64,000 bases of DNA from Gymnopus androsaceus JB14 (taxonomy: Eukaryota; Basidiomycota; Agaricomycetes; Agaricales; Omphalotaceae): contig ML769440.1 in assembly GCA_009733575.1 (NCBI GenBank), positions 111,841-175,840 on the forward strand, given 5' to 3'. The position numbers were made by a program, and so were the translations under genes. Shown here one piece after another: positions 38,376 through 50,342 of this stretch; position 1 is the first letter of the stretch; each line of letters starts with the position of its first letter. Below the pieces are notes generated by a model. That model had not been told where the DNA came from. It saw nothing but the letters and a program-made list of their open reading frames with translations, and ran no database searches.

Positions 38376-40077
38376 ATGTCGTACACATCCACAATACTAT
38401 CACTCATCCAGCAACACCCCATCTACACCCTCTTCGTCTCTTTCCTTAGCTTCCTCTTCATCCCTTACCTCCTCGACCAACACCACCTCCTTACCATTCC
38501 TGGCCCCTTTCTCGCCAAGTTCTCCGACCTTTGGTTAACCTATATCTCAGTCCAAGGCCACCGCAGCGAAACCGTTCACTCGCTTCACGAAAAATACGGT
38601 CCTGTCGTCCGAATTGCGCCTAACCACGTCAGTATCGCTACCCCGGATGCTTTGCAGACGATTTACGCCCATGGAAACGGTGCTCTGAAATCCAATTTCT
38701 ACGATGCCTTCGTGTCGATTCAACGAGGACTGTTCAATACCAGAGATAGGAACGAGCATTCGAGGAAGAGAAAGCTAGTCTCGCATATCTTCTCCCAGAA
38801 GAGTGTATTAGAGTTTGAGCCACATATTCGGATGTATGTTGGGCAGTTGTTGGAAGAATGGGAGAAGATTTTCGAAGCTGGCTTGAAGGGAGGAAAAGGA
38901 GAGGAAGGAGAAGGGTGGGTGGGCAGGGACGGAAGAGTTTGGATGGACGTGCTACCGTGGTGCAATTACCTCGCTTTCGATATCATCGGTGACCTGGCTT
39001 TCGGAGCTCCCTTTGGTATGATCAAAGCCGGGAAAGACACCGCTCCCATCCCCGCTTCCGGTCCCTCTGCTGATTTGACCGACTCGAAGAATCAGGTCCA
39101 AGTAACCCACATCCCAGCGGTCAAAATCCTCAATGGTAGAGGTGAATACTCCATGTCCATGGGCTGCCTCCCTCCCTCCTACCGTCCCTACTTCAAACGT
39201 ATCCCGTGGTTCGCAGCCGGAGCAGCAGACGTTAAATCCTTGGCCGGAATAGCTATCATGGCTGTTCGTCGTCGTCTCCAGGCGCAGGCCTCTGGCTCCC
39301 TCGCCATTCGCAATACAGACCTTCTCGAGAAATTGCAGAACGGTAAAGACGATAACGGGAATCCAATGGGAAGGGATGAGTTGACGGCCGAGGCGTTAAC
39401 GCTGCTTATCGCTGGGTCTGACACAACATCAAATTCAACATGTGCGATATTGTATTTCCTGGCCAAGACACCCCGAGCGCAGAAGGCATTGCATGAGGAG
39501 TTGGATAGGGCGGTTCCGGACCCTACGAATGGGGAGGGGCTACCAGTTACGGTGGAGGATGTCAAGGCCGATAAGTTACCTTACCTCGACGCTTGTATCA
39601 ACGAGGGCTTGAGGATCCATTCGACAAGTGCCTTGGGCTTGCCTAGGATTGTTCCCGAAGGTGGTATGACTGTTGAAGGGATCTCGTTTGTCGAAGGAAC
39701 CGTCTTGTCCGTTCCTTCATATACCATTCATCGGGACACGGAGGTTTGGGGTGAAGATGCCGAGGAATTCCGTCCCGAACGCTGGCTCGACCTCGATTCG
39801 GAGAAGAGAGACCTGGTGAACAAGACATTCAACCCGTTCTCTGTTGGGCCGAGGGCGTGTGTAGGACGGAATTTGGCGTTCCTGGAGCTGCAGATTATTG
39901 TGGCTAGTTTGGTGAGGAGATGGGAGTTTGTTCTGGAGGATGGGGTTGAGCAAGAGGTAAGTCGAGCTGGCTTTAGAGTTTCAGAGTCTGTACTGACCTC
40001 GGACATAGCTTAAGACATCAGAAGGGTTCCTCCGCAAACCGCTTGGATGTCGGGTTGGGATTCGGAGGAGGGATTAG
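38376..40077 (+). CDS. Cytochrome P450, CYP53-like (benzoate para-hydroxylase type)
   Basis: Exons 38376-39956 and 40009-40077 give 549 aa, a normal length. Residues about 10-32 form the membrane anchor of an ER P450, followed by the proline hinge (TIPGPF). The I-helix oxygen-activation motif is AGSDTT (346-351), the ExxR motif is EGLR (410-413), and the heme loop is FNPFSVGPRACVG with the axial Cys at 495. Blocks such as VRIAPNHVSIATPDALQ and RGLFNTRDRNEHSRKRK strongly recall CYP53 enzymes, which hydroxylate benzoate and related aromatics; that assignment is from memory. The second exon supplies the usual ending (LKTSEGFLRKPLGC), which supports the short intron. One large exon is unusual for basidiomycete P450s, which are often intron-rich. 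Confidence 0.94.
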
Positions 40078-41778
40078 AGATTGCATGCGCGCGCTGCATG
40101 TATGCTTCCTGGTGTGGAGATGGTCAGTCAGAGGCGAGAACTGATTATTTGATGCACCTTTTCCGCTTGAACACTGTTTGGTTTGTATGCGTCGGGAGAT
40201 GAAGTGGCTGGAAGCCCAAGACATTCGATGGATTGATCTGTACCAAAATATGCAGTACACTGTAAATTTCTGACAATAACGAAGCATTGATCTTTTTTGT
40301 GCTTTGGGGAACATATATACAAAACAAGATCATTCAAGAAGACCAACAAGAGAAAATGCGTAGTACGTACCGGTGGGATGAGCATCGATTCAAAAGTTTT
40401 ATTGAAATATGGGACTACTACAGATGTCCGTTCCATCGATACGAAAAGGAAAGCAGAGAAGCACAGACCGATAGCACAGTCTCAACATCATCCGCCCAGA
40501 TGACAACTGTAAGATCCAGATGTGTATGGGTGACGAGCACTGAATCCCGAAATATAGCTAACATACATCAACTTCCTCCTGCATCGTGCGTTTTCGTGGT
40601 TTATTCGCTTCACCGTCTATAGGTTTCGGGGCTATGCGAAGCCAGTCATTTCCAGCGTCTTCGCTACCACATTAACAACGACAGGAGCCCAAGACGGATC
40701 TGCGTGTAGATTTGTAGCTAAGCGAACGTCCCTGCTTGACTAAGACTTGCAGCCAAGCTGTTTTCACTCGGTTCAAATGGCACACCAGGGGATCATTTGA
40801 AATCGTATAAGCTTGGATCCCGCCGATTGCAACTGCGCCATCTCAGAAGTAGCAGGGTTTGTATGTTTCGTAGAGCCTGTTTTGTGAGGAGAAAGGCGAG
40901 GTTTATGGGAGTTACTATCGACACTGGACGAAAGAGATCTCGAGCACTATGCACGTAGGAGGAGGATCGTTAGATGTGGAACCAGCAGGTCGCTTCAGAT
41001 TCATATCTAAATCACTTGCGGTAGATGTGTTGGTGAGAAAAAGGCAAGTGTTGTGCAAGATTACAACATGGATCAATATCCGACTAGACTTGTGGCTAGG
41101 TGGACGTCCTGTTTTCCACTGATCATGAGAGATGTTGTAAAGCCCAGCACGTGAAGCGCGCAACGTGTGTCATCACCTAATTCCTGTAATCACGATCACG
41201 TTTGCTGTTAGGCCTTTGATGACTACGCCTCAAATCAGTCTCGGTCTATACGCCTCTTCCTCTTCCTCGTCATATCACATACCATGTCCCCTTCGCAAAC
41301 AAATTCACTTGCGTCTTTATACAGACACGGCTCGCGTCACGCTTTAGCCGGGTTTTCTCTACAATCTAAGGGCAAAAAATGTACTCATCTCGTTCTAGTA
41401 ATGAACATCGATCGCCCCTCGTCCTGCGCTACATCTTGGCCTGGTTCATTTCTTCAAGACCTACCTTTCGAAAGCGGAACTTTTTACGAGGATACCCAAG
41501 CTGGAGATTCGCCTGGTACGACGATTACGACGACTCATAGTTAACCAGATGTCGATCCAGCGATGCAAGATCTTGGGCTCGATGAAGTTCAGGAGACGTA
41601 GGTTCCGTCGAAAATGAAACGGAGGTCGATGTATCGCAGGAAGAAGCTGCATATCGGGATTAGAGTAGTTGGCACGTCTATGTATGGAAATCTCGTCCGG
41701 GTCTACAATTGTAGGGATAGCAACGGAAGATGCTGATGATAGCCGTGCTACAAAATCCGGTGTTAGTACTTTATAAAA
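40078..41778. other. 1.7-kb interval downstream of the P450
   Basis: Frames here are short, overlap each other on both strands, and have no recognisable domain or splice structure. The first 200 bp is probably the P450 3' region. I see no RNA gene or repeat. Confidence 0.4.
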
Positions 41779-41811
41779 CGAATTGGAACTTCCAATTCGA
41801 CTTCCAATTCG
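41779..41811. promoter_or_regulatory. Operator-like palindrome with a third half-site
   Basis: CGAATTGGAA at 41779-41788 is followed after one base by its exact inverted copy TTCCAATTCG (41790-41799), and TTCCAATTCG appears again at 41802-41811. TTATAAAAC lies immediately upstream (41771-41779). A perfect 10-bp dyad plus a third half-site is what a dimeric regulator could bind. The nearest frame downstream is the small ORF at 41875; the quinone reductase at 42116-43438 ends, rather than starts, nearby. Function is unproven. Confidence 0.4.
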
Positions 41812-41874
41812 TTTGAATCAATACAGACTAAAACCAAAGTTTACATTTACAAAAACCTACCATTCTAGCCCGAA

Positions 41875-42060
41875 ATGGCGTTCAACCCTTCGTCAGAGGT
41901 TATAAGTACTGGGTATCCGATGATTCTTCATATGCCTGGTAGTGGTCCACTGCTTGAGATCAATGGTAGTGTGTTTTCAGCGGAGGCCAATAGACGGCCA
42001 ACGGGAGGCAGTTTTGCAAGCGGTCATCTCAGGAAGATCCAAGCTCGAATAGTTGGTTAA
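41875..42060 (+). CDS. Small hypothetical ORF, 61 aa
   Basis: An ATG-initiated frame follows a TATA-like sequence and the palindrome at 41779 by about 75 bp. It encodes 61 residues without cysteine, membrane segment or known motif. It ends 56 bp before the convergent quinone reductase gene. Position relative to promoter-like sequence is the only support. Confidence 0.25.
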   Translation: MAFNPSSEVISTGYPMILHMPGSGPLLEINGSVFSAEANRRPTGGSFASGHLRKIQARIVG

Positions 42061-42115
42061 CGCAATCGTTTATTGGTGATTGTAACTTAGGTTTAATGGC
42101 CTTTCTCCTCGATCA

Positions 42116-43438
42116 TCACTGATCAGAAACCTTGATAATCAACTTCCCCATCGTCTTCCCACCAACCAAGTCGCGCTGCGCCTGCCTTCCTCCCTCAGTT
42201 GTAAAAGGATATTCCTTATAGATATCCACCTTTAACACACCGCTGGAAACCAACTCGAACACCTTGTTGACGTAATAATACACTTCGTCTGGCGTAACGC
42301 AATACTTGCCGACACTAGAAAATGCAAGGTCAGTAAATTGCGAACATGGGGACGATGATACACACGTGGGCCTCAAGAGCTTGATATTTTTTGGCATCAA
42401 CTTCAATGGTGAAAACGGTTCCACTGCGCCTGATGCATTCCCTACTGAAACCAAGGTTCCCTTTCGAGCGAGGATCTCAAAATCCATCTCAAATGTATCT
42501 TTTCCAACGCCATCAAACACCACATCAACCCCCCTCCCTCCAGTAAGTTCCATCACTCTCTTAATGATACCATCCAACCCCGCCTCCTTGTACAATATAA
42601 CCTCATCAGCGCCATGGGATCGCGCCAGCTGCGCTTTATCCGAAGTCGAGGTGGTCCCAATGATCAGTTTTGCTCCGAGATGTTTCGCGTATTGGGTCAG
42701 TAGCAGACCAAGGCCGCCAGCTATGGTGTGGATGAATACTACAGCCTCGGAGGCGTAGGCAGAGGGATGAGATGAGAACGGGGATGCGGTGAGTGGATAG
42801 GCTTCGGAGAGGAAAGTGATGGCGGTGGTTGCTCCTGATACAGAGGCTGCTGTGATCCTGGTAGATACACCACGAGTGGGGAAAACTCGGGCCCATGGAC
42901 CGAAACGTAGGTTTGGTTTACGCCGAGGGCACCCTGTTATCAATCACAAATCAGCGACTGCATCTCATCTCTGTTGTAGCAAGTACTCGCCACCGCAACA
43001 GTACCCCCAACTTCAAATCCCCATCTTTGATAATTCGGGTCGACTAGAACAGCAGGATCTGTAGGGAGCTTCGCGATCACACCCGCCGCTTCTTCTCCTA
43101 ACGTAGCAGGGAAGCTGTCTAGAATGTACAAACCTTTGCGGAAGTAGGTATCGATAAAGTTGACACCGATGTATTCAATCTGGTAAGTTTAGAGGATATT
43201 GCAATTAGTACTAGTGGAGAGAGGAAAGAAGCCTCGAGAAGAACGACATGTAATTTCAATGAAACCCAAAGCGAAGAATGATACACACCTTAACAACAAT
43301 ATGACCCGGTTCCACTTTTGGGAACGGCAGCGTCATGAGTTCCACGACGTCGATGTCCCCAGTTTGAGCGATGGCTAGCGCTTGAACTGTAGAAGGGAGA
43401 TTCAAGTCGGAACCCTGTTCAAATGTTTGGGTCGACAT
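42116..43438 (-). CDS. NADPH:quinone oxidoreductase (zeta-crystallin/QOR type), upstream-frame ambiguity
   Basis: Exons are about 43438-43289, 43179-42991, 42933-42366 and 42314-42116. The product is a medium-chain dehydrogenase/reductase of the quinone reductase type: GroES-like N-terminal half (EYIGVNFIDTYFRKG), Rossmann loop read as HTIAGGLGLLLTQ, and core GVGKDTFEMDFEILARKGT. Family members reduce quinones with NADPH and need no zinc. The intron after VGGTVAV is ambiguous. A GC-AG intron (GTG|GCGAGT) keeps the conserved peptide GALGVNQTYVSV but leaves a one-base frame break near 42895. A GT donor four bases downstream (to 42987) keeps the frame open for 369 aa but replaces that peptide. 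The stretch between SEAYP and the Rossmann loop is also longer than in its neighbour. It lies in tandem with the paralogue at 44274. Confidence 0.83.
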
Positions 43439-44273
43439 TGATGATAATGATGAAGTATCGAGCGTCTTTTGACAAGTTTTTCGTGCTGGTTGTAAACTAG
43501 AAAGAAAGAGAGTTGTTGGAGAGAGCTCGGACGTTCCAGTTATACATATATATACGTACCATATAGACCCGGGGCGTCCGACCTGACCGACCTCACTTAG
43601 CACCTCTGAGGTAACCGGTTCCTATCTTTGAGAGCCATTAGTCCCAGTCTTCTGACACAATGCTGTCCTTCGAACAAAACCTTCGTTCCGAAAAGTGCGA
43701 ATTTAATCGGATTCAACACAAACTGGAATCGGTTAGTAACAAATGAACATATCATCGATTGATCACAGGCAGGTTTTCCTTCCCTCCCTTCCCGGTGCAA
43801 CCCCGCGGATACAAGGGTGTCATAACTAGTAGTACTATCATTTAGATAGCTAGAAAAATTCATTCCGTCAGCGTAGAGGCTCTGAATGCAATCAAATCTG
43901 AGGACTTACCCTCTAAAATGGAGGTAATGATATGTCGCTCGTTGGCAGATCATTAGTAAATTTCCTTCCATTATGTCGAGGAGTTTGACTGATGACAGTA
44001 ACCCTCCTTATGCTTGCCCTTATCCAGCGCGCGCAATCCGTGCAGCAACGCGCGTCCGACAAAGCAGAACGGACATCATCGGGGACTTCCTGAACACTCG
44101 GCTAACTGTACCTTACGTGCACACATTGCGGATGGAAGCTCGAGGAATGTTATTTGAGGCTTGGAATCTTCCTCTGGCACACCGATATAGAATCTCCTTG
44201 CGAAAATTCCCCCATTTTTAATGACTGTTGATACAAAGTTGATTAAAATTAGTTCGTCCTTTCCCCCACCAGT
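43439..44273. other. Intergenic region between the tandem quinone reductases
   Basis: It contains the promoter of the left reductase and the 3' flank of the right one. Short frames at 43597 (minus, 88 codons) and 43973 (plus, 82 codons) lack protein features. No repeat is evident. Confidence 0.4.
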
Positions 44274-45737
44274 CTAATCCTCCAAAACCTTGATAAGCAG
44301 CTTCCCCGTCGATTTACCGCCCGTTAAATCCTGTTGCGCCTGTCTGCCGCCTTCCTGAGTGAATGGGTACTCTTTCCAAATGTTAATCTTCAGCACGCCG
44401 GTAGAGATCATCTCGAAAAGCTTGTTCGAGTAGTAGATTTTCTCATCGGCAGTAACGACATAGTTGCCCATTCTGGATCAGAAGAAAAGTTAGGTTAATT
44501 AGAGATTGAGGTGGTACAGAGCATAAACTCACGCAGGTCGTAAGAGCCTGAGGTTCTTGGGCATGAGCTTTAGTGGAGAAACTGGAGGCACTGCTCCAGA
44601 TGCATTGCCAACGGAGACCAGGGTACCCTTACGACGGAGCATCTCAAAGTTGCTGTCGAAACTATACAAAGGAGTCAGAATCGGGAACCATCTTTCAGCT
44701 AAAGAAACGCACGTATCCTTCCCAACACCGTCAAATACCGCATCCACACCTACGCCGTTTGTGATTTCCAATACCCTCTTAACGGTATCTTCCACTGTGT
44801 ATAGAATAACATGATCTGCTCCGTGCGCTTTCGCCAACTCGGCCTTTTCCTTTGTCGACGTCGTCCCGATTACAGTTGCTCCAAGGTGTTTTCCTAGCTG
44901 CGCCATAAGGAGTCCCAAGCCTCCGGCGACGGTATGAACGAGGATAGTGTCTCCCTTTTTGACCGAGTATGCCTCTTCCATGAAGGTAAGAGCGGTGAGA
45001 CCTTGCGTTAGTCCTGCTCCGGCCACCTTTGGTAGAAACACCGTGTGCGATGGGGTAGGCATTGACCCAAGGAAAGGAGATATATGTCGAGTGGGTTCCG
45101 AGACTGTCCTACATTATTAGGCTGATGTCAGAGAATAGATCTTGAAAGAAAGGAGAACAGGCGTACAACAGCGACCTTGCCTCCGACTTTATACCCCATC
45201 TTCACGAAATTGGGATTGTTCAAAACCTCAGGATCGGTGGGCAAGGCGATGATTTCACCTGCAGTTTCCTTCCCTAACACAGCCGGGAAAGAAGGAAGCG
45301 GGTACAGTCCTTGACTGAGAACCAAGATCGACTGAGCATATTTATCGGCTTGAAAAAGTAGGTTGAGATTACCGGTAGTATGTATCGATGAAATTTACGC
45401 CAATCCATTCGACCTGATTTCGTTAGTGTTCAATGGATTAGAATAAGAATAGTGACGCATACTTTGACAACAAGATGGTTGGGCTCGACTTTTGGGAAAG
45501 GCAGAGTCATCATCTCGAGTACTTCAATGCCACCAGTCTGAATGCCACTTTAATCCTTCTATCGCTAACTTTGGAAACATCTGCACAAACCTTCTGAATG
45601 GCTAATGCCTTTATCGTCTCTGGAAAGCTTGACATCGTTCGTACGCCGGAAACTGATGGTAAGTTGAAATGGTTAAAAACTCGAAGAATCCTAGATGAAG
45701 CCCGCAATGGTTGAGTAAGGCGAGAAACGGAGAGCAT
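44274..45737 (-). CDS. NADPH:quinone oxidoreductase paralogue with probable mitochondrial presequence; one-base frame break
   Basis: Seven exons: 45737-45591, 45537-45463, 45413-45373, 45314-45167, 45108-44713, 44661-44533 and 44472-44274. Core motifs are EWIGVNFIDTYYRQG, HTVAGGLGLLMAQLG, GVGKDTFDSNFEMLRRKGT and GGRQAQQDLTGGKSTGKLL, typical of zeta-crystallin-type quinone reductases. The first start gives a 34-residue leader rich in Arg, Ser and Leu without acidic residues (MLSVSRLTQPLRASSRILR), a likely mitochondrial targeting peptide. An internal Met at 45635 gives a cytosolic-length form of about 343 aa. In exon 5 the conserved sequence passes from one frame (VNAYPIAHGVSTK) to the next (VAGAGLTQGLTA) at an AAA run near 45015-45020. 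One surplus base explains it: either a sequencing error or a recent lesion. The paralogue at 42116 lacks the leader. Confidence 0.85.
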
Positions 45738-45950
45738 GACACGCCGAAAGTGCAAAAAATCGCTCGAATGAAATATGCCTGTTGCATTAGTCTGGTGTCG
45801 ATGTTTTTGACTTGTTGAACTGTTGTTGGTCAATGATTGAAACTATGAAACCAAAGCTAGCGAAAAGAATATAGGCCTATCATTCGCATAGCCCTATTCA
45901 TTGCGGCCAAATAAACACAACAAAATTGCTGACACCAGAACTAATGCAAC
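45738..45950. promoter_or_regulatory. Upstream region of the right-hand quinone reductase
   Basis: Short flank between the first start codon at 45737 and the inverted repeat beginning near 45951. No distinct TATA box or operator is recognised. Confidence 0.3.
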
Positions 45951-46445
45951 AGCAATATTCAGCAATGCAACCGGAGGCCACTTCGGAATTCCCCTGGTGT
46001 GATGGCCGCTCGGCAAAGTCCCACTAGTGCTCAGTAGGCGCCAATGCGCAGCTCAACCGTAACGACGTTGGACGAGTTTATAATTGTCGCTTCACTGTTG
46101 TTTAGCTGCGTGACACAGAATAGAATTTCATGTATTTAGGTAAGTAATGTTCAACTATGTCTGTCGTCCAAGCTCGTCACTTATTGACAGTTGGTCGCTT
46201 GAACTTTTTTGCTCTGCTATATTTAATGTACAATGGGCAGCCCCAGCCTGAACAGACATCGGTATACTATATTGATGGTTATGTGACCCTATTCCTCCTC
46301 TTCCTACACTGGAAGTAAGCACATGAATCGAGAATGTCAATGGTCTCAACAGGCGCTTGCTGGGCGCCAGCAGGGTGGTGCCGGGCGGCGATCACACCAG
46401 GGGAATTCCGAAGTGGCCTCCGGTTTTGCAATTTGCTGGAACGAC
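45951..46445. repeat. Long inverted repeat (foldback or TIR element)
   Basis: The segments 45971-46003 and 46391-46423 are perfect reverse complements over 33 bp (core CCACTTCGGAATTCCCCTGG). Similarity extends imperfectly on both sides: outward to a CAGCAA/TTGCTG end and inward to a GGCGCC-containing stretch, giving arms of roughly 80-90 bp around a ~350-bp AT-richer loop. No transposase frame is inside. It may be a MITE or foldback element between the quinone reductase and kinase promoters. No clear target duplication was found. Confidence 0.7.
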
Positions 46446-46873
46446 TGACCGAGAGGATGATAAATACACCATACAAGTCAAAGTTCGCCCACGCTGATGA
46501 CGACATTTGATTGGATTCTAGGTCGACGCGACGCTGATCGATAACGGTGGCTCGCGCTCGGTTTGCTTTCGAATTTGTGGACCATAGAAGACTGTAGAAA
46601 ATTAGAAGTAGACGGGTTTGGTTTGGCCTTGGATGCACGCGAAGAGTTGTGTCATAACAACTTCGGACTATCGGTGCCGAAGCTGAATTAACCCCTAACG
46701 TCTCTCAAACGATATTTTGATTCAACTTTTATCTGGCTCACTCCGGTTTTGTGTTCCGCATCTGTTGCCGGCTTAACTCAGACAACTGTCACTGAGCCTA
46801 AGTAGTTTACATTCTTATCCCGATATCATTCAGCTTTGACCACTCGTTTACCTTCTCCTCAAACCACAGCAGA
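46446..46873. promoter_or_regulatory. Upstream region of the casein-kinase-like gene
   Basis: This 428-bp stretch separates the inverted repeat from the kinase ATG. The last 60 bp is pyrimidine-rich (CCACTCGTTTACCTTCTCCTC), as before other start codons in the window. No coding frame is supported. Confidence 0.35.
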
Positions 46874-48187
<1,314 letters not shown>

Positions 48188-48899
48188 CGCCACTATGACC
48201 TCGTTTAAATATCTGATAAATAAAACGCAGGGAATCCCAATCTCGCCCCAGTGCCACGTATGTGTGTTCTCGACTGCTCATCCCTGGCCTTACAGTTATA
48301 CTAGCGACGGTAGCCCATGCAGTAATTCGAAAAACCTGTTGCTGCAAAGCACTTTCTGATAGTCAGACTAGAATTTTTGAATCGGTAAAGCCACCGCATT
48401 CCGCTTCTTGAATCCCACATTGGCTGTCCTGTCCTAATTGTGAGACAATGGGGAAGAAGGTGAAAGTGCTAGGATGGTCGTTACTGCTGTAGTTGGTAAA
48501 GTGTCCCGTAGCGATGGAATCCCCGACAGAAGTGACGAATGGATATGCAGGAGGAGCCGGTTTCAGAGTGCGCAAAAGCGACAACGATTCGCTGTGAGCT
48601 AACTTGAAGGTAATTTTCGCTACCATTCGATAAATAAGTAGCGTTGCCATCCTCAATCTGATTCCTCAACGAAATCTATGCTGAAGTTGAGCTGAGGTTG
48701 AAGATCGAGGAAATAGTGGTTGAGGGATTTCCGGTTAATAGAGGGGCGTATTTTCGACTTGTCTTGAAATAGACAATAGTGAAGAAGGCAAATCAGCGCG
48801 CGAGAGTATCTTTAGCGCCGAACGACTCTTTCTCTTCAACCACGACATGCTCATAGTATAGGGTCAATTACCTCTCATTTGCACATCTCAAGCTCGCAA
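48188..48899. other. Intergenic region before the AT-hook gene
   Basis: About 700 bp. Possible extra 3' exons of the kinase lie in the first 170 bp (acceptor-like ACGCAG near 48232). The rest has no supported gene. The final ~120 bp is the likely promoter of the AT-hook gene. Confidence 0.35.
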
Positions 48900-49965
48900 A
48901 TGGAATCAACCATGATGGTTTTTGGTATGAACGAGAATTCTTCTCTGGAAAATGTGGTTCCATCGACTTTGATTGGAACTGCTGGCTCTACCAGTACCAC
49001 ACCGTCTCAGGACCAGGACCAGGATCAGAATCAGAATCAGAACCAGAACCAGAATCAAAACCAGAATGAGCAGAACCAGGACCAGAATCAGAATCAGGAA
49101 CCAGGTGCGCTGCATAACAATACTCCTTCACAATATGTTCTAACCCTTGGAAACACAGTAGTTCCAAAACGACGAGGCCGTCCCAAAGGCTCCAAGAACA
49201 AGGTCAAGATTCAAGCTAATGGCGACGCTGTACCCGGAGAACAAACAGGCGCGTGCTTCTCTAAATTCAATATATATCGTATATTCTGAACCAGAGTAGG
49301 AGGAGTATTAAAGCGTCCGCGAGCACGGCCTAGCTCGAAAATTACAGACCCTCTCAACTTTTACGCCTATTTACCCTCTGATGGTTCCGGGTCTACAATC
49401 GTAAAGCGCCCTGTAGGCCGACCGCGTAAATCAGCTCCAGGAGCGACATTTGCGTCAGCACCAATGGCCTCGATAGCAGTTCCAGCAGCGACATTTATGT
49501 CAGCACCAATGGCCCCGACCGCATTGTCACCATCGGCAGAATCTACCATATCCGTACCCACAGTAAGTTTTCATCTGTAGTTATCGCGTTGATATTCAAA
49601 ACTGAACGAAATATCTTCACAGTGGGCCGATGAATATGAGGTGGGGTCTCTTAATCTTCTATTCCAATTCGCCCTGAATTTGGCCATTGTAGCGAGAAGT
49701 TGAAGAACTCAAGAAGGAAAGTAGAGCGTTGGATGAAGAGATTGCGAAAGCGGAAGAGGTCAGTTTTGTTATCGATATGAGCCGTATCCCATATTCATTT
49801 GCACACCCTCCTCTCTCTCTCTCTCTCTCCTGCGTGCTATTCCCCATCCTCCCGTCCCACTCGATATAGGGTCGCATTGAGAAAGCCAAAACAGAGATCG
49901 CTAAACTGAAGGCTGAAATTCACGCAAAGCGAGGAAAGTTGGAGATCTTGAAGAAGCCCAGCTGA
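48900..49965 (+). CDS. AT-hook, Gln/Asn-rich protein with C-terminal coiled coil
   Basis: Five exons close in frame at 266 aa: 48900-49252, 49295-49562, an 18-nt microexon 49623-49640, 49693-49758 and 49870-49965. Order of modules: Ser/Thr-rich start; a DQ/NQ tract of about 30 residues (49009-49100); an AT-hook (KRRGRPKGSKNK); a second exon with two more AT-hook-like cores (KRPRARP, VGRPRKS) and an imperfect repeat of the type ATFxSAPMA; then the coil REVEELKKESRALDEEIAK plus KAKTEIAKLKAEIHAKRGK. AT-hooks bind the minor groove of AT-rich DNA and the coil probably dimerises, so a chromatin or transcription role is inferred. The last two exons match the cassettes at 27928, 29876 and 31968 in phase and length. 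The DQ/NQ tract is a DNA hexamer expansion and probably length-variable. Confidence 0.8.
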
Positions 49966-50342
49966 ATTATAGTCTTTCTTGGATGACTTGCATGAACATT
50001 GGAATGGACCTTTTTATTTTTTATTTTAGTGCTCACAGAAACCGCAGCCAAAGTGCTTGTTCAAAAGTTGTTGTATATAAACCATGCCCAAATAGTACAT
50101 ACACTACAATTACTGGTATCGATGCCCCGGCACGACGCAGCAGACAAAGTCACCGAAAAAGGATTGATTAATCTCGGGGTTGTATATATGATAAGGTGTC
50201 ATGCATCTGTGTCGGTTTTGTGAACAAAGATGCCAAGGGGCTCGGGGTAGAATTTAGTGAGAAGGTAAAGAATATGTACATCATTCGCAGATTTCATAAC
50301 TAGGCAAAGGTAGATAAGTACGGTCAAGAAGTCCTCGAAGGT
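49966..50342. other. Convergent intergenic region
   Basis: Lies between the AT-hook gene (plus) and the F-box relic (minus), so both flanks are 3' ends. Short frames at 49983 and 49999 overlap each other and have no features. Confidence 0.35.

Noticed and set aside
38547..40006. Minus-strand frames inside the P450
   Set aside because: They mirror a strongly supported P450 reading frame with all expected motifs.
34673..45737. Secondary-metabolite cluster (P450, reductases, thioesterase)
   Set aside because: There is no core synthase, terpene cyclase, transporter or pathway regulator, and gene spacing is ordinary.
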